This document shows positions 30,413 through 35,452 of a stretch of DNA of 35,452 nucleotides, one piece after another. The DNA is from Burkholderiales bacterium. Its GTDB lineage: Bacteria; Pseudomonadota; Gammaproteobacteria; Burkholderiales; Casimicrobiaceae. The stretch covers positions 1 to 35,452 of the forward strand of contig JADZAQ010000263.1 in the NCBI GenBank assembly GCA_020852555.1, read 5' to 3'. Under the pieces are notes generated by a model. That model had not been told where the DNA came from and ran no database searches. It saw only the letters and a program-made list of their open reading frames with translations. Position numbers and translations under genes: made by a program. How positions within the stretch are numbered: the first letter of the stretch is position 1; each line of letters starts with the position of its first letter.

Positions 30413-31192
30413 ATGTCGACCAAGCCCGGCCCCACCAAGATCCTCGTCGTCGACGACGATGTCCGCCTGCGCGACCTCCTGACGCGCTACCTCGGCGAGC
30501 AGGGCTTCCAGGTCGCCGCCTTGCCCGACGCGCGTGATCTCGATCGCAAGCTCCAACGCGACCCGCCGCATCTCGTGGTCCTCGACCTCATGCTGCCGGG
30601 AGAGGATGGCCTTTCGGTGTGCCGGCGTCTGCGCGGCGCCGGCGAAGGCGTGCCGATCATCATGCTGACCGCCAAGGGTGAGGAGGTCGACCGCATCATC
30701 GGCCTCGAAATGGGCGCCGACGACTACCTGCCGAAACCCTTCAACCCGCGCGAGCTCGTCGCGCGCATCCACGCGGTGCTGCGCCGGCACGGCGAGCGCA
30801 GCGTCCCGGGCGCACCCACGGCAGAGGGCGTGATCCGCTTCGGCCGCCATACGCTCGACCTCGCCGCGCGCACGCTCGCGCTGGACGGCAACAGCGCCAC
30901 GCTCACCACCGGCGAATTCGCGCTCCTGCGCGTCTTCGCGCAGCATCCGCGCCAGCCGCTGGCGAGAGAGAAGCTGATGATGCTCGCGCGCGGCCGCGAT
31001 CACGAGGTCTTCGACCGCGCGATCGACGTGCAGGTGTCGCGGCTGCGCAAGCTCGTCGAGCCGGATCCCGCCAATCCGCGTTTCATCCAGACCGTGTGGG
31101 GTTTCGGTTACGTCTACGTGCCGGACGCGGATCCCGGCACTGGCGCCGACGGCGGCCCGACCCCGGACGCCTCCGCCGCCGATCCGCCGTGA
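30413..31192 (+). CDS. ompR: OmpR response regulator
   Basis: A 259-residue winged-helix response regulator controlling envelope and osmotic genes. It has KILVVDDDVRLRDLLTRYL, the phospho-acceptor Asp58 in VVLDLMLPGEDGLS, TAKGEEVDRIIGLEMGADDY with Lys108 in PKPFNPREL, and the DNA-binding domain with LTTGEFALLRVF, RAIDVQVSRLRKLVEPDP and IQTVWGFGYVYVPD. Several long stretches match E. coli OmpR from memory, so the ortholog call is strong. The C-terminus has an extra Asp/Gly/Pro-rich tail of about 20 residues. It overlaps envZ by GTGA, so the two are translationally coupled. Confidence 0.96.
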   Translation: MSTKPGPTKILVVDDDVRLRDLLTRYLGEQGFQVAALPDARDLDRKLQRDPPHLVVLDLMLPGEDGLSVCRRLRGAGEGVPIIMLTAKGEEVDRIIGLEMGADDYLPKPFNPRELVARIHAVLRRHGERSVPGAPTAEGVIRFGRHTLDLAARTLALDGNSATLTTGEFALLRVFAQHPRQPLAREKLMMLARGRDHEVFDRAIDVQVSRLRKLVEPDPANPRFIQTVWGFGYVYVPDADPGTGADGGPTPDASAADPP

Positions 31193-32505
31193 CGCCGTTG
31201 CCGCGGTCGCTCTTCGGCCGCCTGGTGCTGCTGATCGTCGCCGCGGTCGCCCTCGCGGTAATGGCGAGCGTGGTCCTCTTCCGCAGCGAGCGGCTCGCAC
31301 TCGTCAACCGTCAGGTCTCCGAGACCCGACTCGTGCAACTGCAGGCGCTGCGTGCGGCGCTCACCGCCACCGACGATCCCGAGCGCAGCGAAACGCTCGA
31401 GTCACTGGCCGACGCCTACGGTGTCGAAATCTATCCCGAGACGGCACAACCGCCAGGTGACACGCTGCCGGCGGGATTGCTCATGGCCGACCTCGCGGCC
31501 CGGCTGCACGAACGACTGGGGCCCGGTGCGGAGGTGCGTTTCGCACCGCGCCTGCACCTGCTCTTCGTGCGCATCGAGGCGGCCGACGCCGGTTACTGGA
31601 TCGGCATCCCGGTGCCCACCGGCCCACCCGATGCCGGCGCCACCCGCGCGCTCGCCTGGACGCTCGTGGTCCTTGCCCTGCTCCTCGTCGCGGCGTACAT
31701 CTTCGCGCGCTATCTCGCGCGGCCGTTGCGCGATCTGACGGCTGCCGTGGCGCGCGTCGGCGGCGGCGAACTGCCCGCACCCTTGCCGGAATCCGGACCG
31801 TCGGAGATCGCGGCGGTCAATCGCGGCTTCAATGCGATGACCGCCAACCTGCGGCGTGTCGACGAGGATCGCGCGCTCTTGCTGGCCGGCGTCTCGCACG
31901 ACCTGCGCACCCCGCTCGCGCGGCTGCGTCTCGGCATCGAGTTGAGCGTCCCCGACGAGGCACTGCGCGAGGGCATGGTGTCCGACATCGACGAGATGGA
32001 TCGGATCATCGGCCAGTTTCTCGATTTCGCACGCGGCGAGGCCGCGACGCCGCTCGCCCAGGCGAGCCTCGACGACATCGTGCAAGCGGCCGTCGCGCGC
32101 TACGCCGCGGCCGGCAACGACGTGCGCTTCGTTCCCGGCGGCATACCGCCGCTGCCGCTCAAGGCCAATGCGCTGTCGCGCCTGGTCGCCAATCTCGTCG
32201 ACAACGCGCTTGCGTACGGCGCTCCGCCCGTCGAGGTCGCCACCCACCTTCGTGGCAGCGAAGCGTGGCTCGAAGTCATCGACCACGGACCGGGGATCGC
32301 ACCGGCCGACGTCGCCCGCCTGAAGCAGCCCTTCACGCGCGCGGCGACCTCGCGCGCCCGCGCCGACGGCGCTGCCGGCGCCGGGCTCGGCCTCGCCATC
32401 GTCGAGCGTATCGCCCGCCTGCACGGCGGCAGCTTCGAGATCGACCTCGCGCCGGGCGGCGGGACCATCGCCCGCGTGCGCTTGCCGCTCGGCGACGCGC
32501 GCTGA
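31189..32505 (+). CDS. envZ: EnvZ-like osmosensor histidine kinase
   Basis: A 438-residue inner membrane kinase/phosphatase for OmpR. TM1 lies at about 9-31, a periplasmic region at 32-154 and TM2 at about 155-174, followed by HAMP (174 to about 228). The H-box is AGVSHDLRTPLARLRLGIEL (His237), the N-box VANLVDNALAYG, G1 DHGPGIAP and G2 GAGLGLAIVERI. The phrase MAGVSHDLRTPL-like and the GQFLDFAR segment resemble E. coli EnvZ. The start GTG at 31189 overlaps the ompR stop. The N-terminus is short before TM1, as is typical. Confidence 0.94.
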   Translation: MTPLPRSLFGRLVLLIVAAVALAVMASVVLFRSERLALVNRQVSETRLVQLQALRAALTATDDPERSETLESLADAYGVEIYPETAQPPGDTLPAGLLMADLAARLHERLGPGAEVRFAPRLHLLFVRIEAADAGYWIGIPVPTGPPDAGATRALAWTLVVLALLLVAAYIFARYLARPLRDLTAAVARVGGGELPAPLPESGPSEIAAVNRGFNAMTANLRRVDEDRALLLAGVSHDLRTPLARLRLGIELSVPDEALREGMVSDIDEMDRIIGQFLDFARGEAATPLAQASLDDIVQAAVARYAAAGNDVRFVPGGIPPLPLKANALSRLVANLVDNALAYGAPPVEVATHLRGSEAWLEVIDHGPGIAPADVARLKQPFTRAATSRARADGAAGAGLGLAIVERIARLHGGSFEIDLAPGGGTIARVRLPLGDAR

Positions 32506-32514
32506 AGGGTCGGC

Positions 32515-33012
32515 CTATTGCGCCGGCGCACCCGTCGCCGGCACCACCAGCGCCACCGCCTGCGCGGCGATCCCCTCCTCGCGTCCGGTGAATCCGAGGC
32601 GCTCGGTGGTGGTGGCCTTGATCGAGACGCGATCGAGCGCGCAGGAGAGATCGGCGGCGACGTTGCCACGCATCGCGTCGACGAAGGGCGCCAGTCGGGG
32701 CGCCTGCGCGACGATCGTCGCATCGACGTTGCCGACTGCGTAGCCGCGTGCGGTGACGAGATCCATCGTGCGCCGGACGAGGATGCGACTGTCCATGCCG
32801 GCGTAAGCCGCATCGCTGTCGGGGAAGTGGCGGCCGATGTCGCCCAGGGCGAGCGCACCCAGGAGCGCGTCGACGATCGCATGCAGGAGCACGTCGGCGT
32901 CGGAGTGTCCGGCGAGTCCGGCGGTGTACGGGATCGTGACCCCGCCGATGACGAGCCGCCCTCCGGCGCTCAGCGCATGCACGTCGAAGCCGATGCCGAT
33001 GCGCGGGATCAT
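32515..33012 (-). CDS. ispF: 2-C-methyl-D-erythritol 2,4-cyclodiphosphate synthase
   Basis: A 165-residue enzyme of the MEP isoprenoid pathway, forming MEcPP from CDP-ME 2-phosphate. It has [11 protein letters not shown] (metal-binding Asp10 and His12), [27 protein letters not shown] and [21 protein letters not shown], all diagnostic. ispD, which normally lies directly upstream, is not next to it; the upstream neighbour is a thioesterase 40 bp away. It converges with envZ, with 9 bp between the stops. Confidence 0.97.
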   Translation of the reverse strand: MIPRIGIGFDVHALSAGGRLVIGGVTIPYTAGLAGHSDADVLLHAIVDALLGALALGDIGRHFPDSDAAYAGMDSRILVRRTMDLVTARGYAVGNVDATIVAQAPRLAPFVDAMRGNVAADLSCALDRVSIKATTTERLGFTGREEGIAAQAVALVVPATGAPAQ

Positions 33013-33052
33013 GCGCGATCGCGCCCGTTGCCCTGCGGGGCGCGATTCGCGC

Positions 33053-33502
33053 TCATGTGCGTACCTCTGCCGGTGCTTCGGCGATCACGAGCGGCGCGAG
33101 CGCGGCGCGGATCGGCGCGGGGATGTCGACGGGCGTGCCGCTCGCCCGTTCCACCCAGACGTGCACGAAGCGCCCGGTCGCGGCGGGCGCGGCCTCGCCT
33201 TGCGGGAACAGCGCGATCTCGTAGACCACCGAGCTGCGGCCAAGGCGGCGCACCCGGATGCCCGCGTCGACGGTCTCCGGAAACGTGAGCGCGCGGTGGA
33301 AGCGGCACGACGTCTCCACCACGAACGCGACCTGCGCCCCGTTCCGGATGTCGAGACCCCCGGCGCGGATCAGGTGCTCGTTGACCACGGTGTCGAAGTA
33401 CGAGTAGTACGTGACGTTGTTGACGTGGCCGTAGGTGTCGTTGTCCATCCACCGCGTCGGGATGGCCAGGTGGTGCGGATAGTCGGCGCGGCGCTCGATC
33501 AC
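33053..33502 (-). CDS. 4HBT-fold acyl-CoA thioesterase
   Basis: A 149-residue hot-dog-fold protein. The catalytic signature is [25 protein letters not shown], with the Asp and GHVNN segment of 4-hydroxybenzoyl-CoA thioesterase-like enzymes. [22 protein letters not shown] follows, and the C-terminal stretch [19 protein letters not shown] completes the fold. It should hydrolyse an acyl-CoA; the acyl group cannot be told from sequence. The GTG start at 33502 overlaps the glcF stop (GTGA), so it is coupled to the glycolate oxidase genes. Its partnership with them is conserved only to my impression, not verified. Confidence 0.88.
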   Translation of the reverse strand: MIERRADYPHHLAIPTRWMDNDTYGHVNNVTYYSYFDTVVNEHLIRAGGLDIRNGAQVAFVVETSCRFHRALTFPETVDAGIRVRRLGRSSVVYEIALFPQGEAAPAATGRFVHVWVERASGTPVDIPAPIRAALAPLVIAEAPAEVRT

Positions 33503-34743
33503 GGCGCACCCTCCCCGCCGAGCATGCGCTCGTCGAGGAGCTCGATCCAATGGCGGATGGCGGTGCGCGTGCCGGACTCGAGGTGCGTGATGCAGCCGAT
33601 GTTGGCGCTGGCGATGAGGTCGGGCCGCGACACCTCGAGGGCGCGCAGCTTGTTGATCTTGAGCTTGCCGGCGAGCTCGGGCTGCAGCAGCGAGTAGGTC
33701 CCCGCGGAGCCGCAGCACAGGTGGGCATCGTCGACCGGCAACAGCGAGTGCCCGATCGCGAGCAGGATCTCCTCGACCTGCCCGCGAATGCGCTGCCCGT
33801 GCTGCAGCGTGCACGGAGCGTGGAAGGCGATGCGCAGCGCTCCGCGATCCAGGGCGACCAGCGGCGCGATGCGCTTCCATTCGGCAGCCACCACCTCGAC
33901 CGGATCGCGGGCGAGTTGGGCGATACGCTTCGCCTTCGCCGCGTAGGTCGCATCCTGCGCGAGGAAGATGCCGTATTCCTTGACCATCACCCCGCAGCCG
34001 CTCGCCGTCACCACGATCGCCTCGACGCCGCGCTCGACGTGCGGCCACCAGGCGTCGATGTTGCGGCGAACGATGCTGCGCGCCTCGTCCTCGGCGGTGA
34101 GGTGGTGCGAAAGCGCGCCGCAGCAGCCGCCACCCGGCACGCGCAGCGGCGAGATGCCGATGCGATCGAGCACGCGTGCCATCGCGGCGTCGATCCCCGG
34201 TCGCAGCACCGGCTGCACGCAGCCTTCGAGGATGATCATCCGGCGCTCGTGACGCGCCGCCGGCCACGCGCCGGCCGGTGCCGCGGCCGGAATGCGCTCG
34301 GCGAGCTCGCGCGGCAGCAGGCGCCGGGCGACGCGCCCCGCCAGAACGGCGCCCGCGAAGAGCGGGCGGGCGAGCAAGCCCTTGCGCAGCGCCATCCGGC
34401 GCAGCGCCTCGCTGGTACTGCGACCCACCTTGGCCTCGACGATGCCGCGGCCGATGTCGAGCAGGCGCCCGTAGCGGACACCCGAGGGGCACGTCGTCTC
34501 GCAGTTCCGGCAGGTGAGGCAGCGATCGAGATGGAGCTGCGTCGTGCGCGTCACCGCCGCACCCTCGAGCACCTGCTTCATGAGGTAGATCCGTCCGCGC
34601 GGACCGTCGAGCTCGTCACCCAGGAGCTGGTAGGTGGGACAGGTCGCCGTGCAGAAACCGCAGTGCACGCAGCTGCGCAGGATGGCGTCGGCCTCGCGTC
34701 CTTCGGGCGTGTCGCGAAACTCCGGGGCGAGGTCGGTCTGCAT
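33499..34743 (-). CDS. glcF: Glycolate oxidase iron-sulfur subunit GlcF
   Basis: A 414-residue electron-transfer subunit of glycolate oxidase (GlcDEF), which oxidises glycolate to glyoxylate and passes electrons to the respiratory chain. Two 4Fe-4S motifs are visible: Cys25-x2-Cys28-x2-Cys31-x3-Cys35-Pro and Cys75-x2-Cys78-x2-Cys81-x3-Cys85-Pro. Two CCG-type domains (GGGCCGALSHH and HLCCGSAGTYSLLQP) follow, as in the family. Length is normal. Its ATG overlaps the glcE stop by one base (TGATG), and its stop overlaps the start of the thioesterase gene. Confidence 0.96.
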   Translation of the reverse strand: MQTDLAPEFRDTPEGREADAILRSCVHCGFCTATCPTYQLLGDELDGPRGRIYLMKQVLEGAAVTRTTQLHLDRCLTCRNCETTCPSGVRYGRLLDIGRGIVEAKVGRSTSEALRRMALRKGLLARPLFAGAVLAGRVARRLLPRELAERIPAAAPAGAWPAARHERRMIILEGCVQPVLRPGIDAAMARVLDRIGISPLRVPGGGCCGALSHHLTAEDEARSIVRRNIDAWWPHVERGVEAIVVTASGCGVMVKEYGIFLAQDATYAAKAKRIAQLARDPVEVVAAEWKRIAPLVALDRGALRIAFHAPCTLQHGQRIRGQVEEILLAIGHSLLPVDDAHLCCGSAGTYSLLQPELAGKLKINKLRALEVSRPDLIASANIGCITHLESGTRTAIRHWIELLDERMLGGEGAP

Positions 34744-35452
34744 CAGGGAAAGGGCATGAAACGGCCACGATTGAGGATGCCGCGCGGATCGAACACCGCC
34801 TTGAGCCGCGCGTGCAACATCGCGAGCGTGGGCGGCAACGGGTGAAAGACGTCAGCGCCATGCGCATGCCCGCGAAAGCGCGTCGCGTGCCCGCCGTGCG
34901 CCGCGGCCCAGGCGCGCAGCTTGCCGGCATCGATACGCTCGCCGCCGATGAGCCAGCGCAAGCCGCCGCTCCATTCGACGAACTGCTCGCCGCCGAGATC
35001 GGAGAACGGCGCCGTCGGGCGCACCGCGAGGCGCCACAGCGTGTGCTCGCCCGCGCCGGCGAAGAACGGGTGCGTGTGCTCGCGCACCCCGTTCCAGAAC
35101 GCATCGGCCGCGGTGACCGGCTCGCCGCCGAGCTTGCGCCGCGCGGCCTCCACCGCCGGCAGCGCCCCGGACAGGCGCACGCGCAACTGGCCGTCGTGGT
35201 ACGCCGTCGCCGACAGCGGCAGCGGTCGCCCGCCCCACTCGTTGACGCGCCGGATCGCCTCGTCGGCGGAAAGGGCGAAGGCGATCGTCGCCTCGTGCTT
35301 GGGCAGCGGCAGGCACTTGAGCGACACCTCGGTGATGACGCCGAGCGTGCCCAGCGCGCCGGCCATGAGCCGCGAGACATCGAAGCCGGCGACGTTCTTC
35401 ATCACCCGGCCGCCGAAGGCGAGCGGCTCACCCGTGCCGTCGATGATCTTCA
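34743..35452 (-). CDS. glcE: Glycolate oxidase FAD-binding subunit GlcE, 3' part
   Basis: This is the C-terminal 236 residues of GlcE; the reading frame is open through the right edge of the window, where it reads KIIDGTGEPLAFGGRV before MKNVAGFDVSRLMAGALGTLG. The latter is the conserved FAD-binding PCMH-domain end of GlcE/GlcD-type oxidases. The rest (SLKCLPLPKHEATIAF to NRGRFMPFP) is the short GlcE C-terminal domain. GlcE and GlcD are distinguished by this short tail and by the glcF order. glcD presumably lies further upstream, outside the window. It overlaps glcF by one base, indicating coupled translation. Confidence 0.93.
   Translation of the reverse strand, partial: KIIDGTGEPLAFGGRVMKNVAGFDVSRLMAGALGTLGVITEVSLKCLPLPKHEATIAFALSADEAIRRVNEWGGRPLPLSATAYHDGQLRVRLSGALPAVEAARRKLGGEPVTAADAFWNGVREHTHPFFAGAGEHTLWRLAVRPTAPFSDLGGEQFVEWSGGLRWLIGGERIDAGKLRAWAAAHGGHATRFRGHAHGADVFHPLPPTLAMLHARLKAVFDPRGILNRGRFMPFP

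Overview
The window is a GC-rich chromosomal segment with dense, mostly ordinary housekeeping genes. The order rpsF-priB-rpsR-rplI with dnaB nearby, an OmpR/EnvZ pair, an ArnA/ArnD-type pair, PIN-PhoH, glcEF and a Pseudomonas-type Gmd/Rmd pair all point to a Gram-negative proteobacterium, most likely a betaproteobacterium of the Burkholderiales type. This assignment comes from gene content, not from a computed phylogeny. I saw no rRNA, tRNA, CRISPR array, insertion sequence, integrase or phage module.

Layout. Positions 50-2582 (+) carry an ArnA-like UDP-glucuronate decarboxylase, ArnD and a Bcp peroxiredoxin, followed by PIN-PhoH (2749-4227, +). On the minus strand, 13261 down to 4242 runs rpsF, priB, rpsR, rplI, a large secreted repeat protein (five choice-of-anchor-D-like repeats plus a DUF5648-like C-terminus), dnaB interrupted by a full-length intein, gmd and rmd. 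The secreted-protein gene sits between rplI and dnaB, which are usually adjacent, and each side has a hairpin terminator. Next come a lipoprotein metallopeptidase (-), a DUF4124-like protein translationally coupled to dtd (+), and dps, doxX, uxaC, uxuB and moaC (-). Divergent from moaC is a BepA/YfgC-like periplasmic M48 protease (+), then a NarL-type response regulator and a membrane hybrid histidine kinase (+). A two-gene DUF1800/DUF1501 operon (-) follows, behind an unusually AT-rich promoter region. Then come a Spy/CpxP-like LTxxQ protein (-) diverging from ompR-envZ (+), and finally ispF, a 4HBT thioesterase, glcF and the 3' part of glcE (all -).

How genes work together. ArnA-decarboxylase and ArnD belong to the L-Ara4N lipid A modification route, although ArnB, ArnC, ArnT and the formyltransferase are not in view. 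Gmd and Rmd make GDP-D-rhamnose for surface polysaccharide. UxuB and UxaC act on hexuronates. GlcE and GlcF are subunits of glycolate oxidase. The Spy-like/OmpR/EnvZ block looks like an envelope-stress or osmotic-response unit with a phased direct repeat in the shared promoter region.

The most distinctive items are: (1) the 422-residue DnaB intein with LAGLIDADG endonuclease motifs, inserted at LRE/SGAIEQ; (2) the secreted repeat gene lodged in the ribosomal/replication cluster; (3) the AT-rich control region upstream of the DUF1800/DUF1501 pair, with a near-consensus promoter and an 18-bp dyad; (4) the spy-like/ompR divergent region with GTTACA-N4-CTTACA overlapping a -10 box. I did not find a convincing new defence or mobile system.
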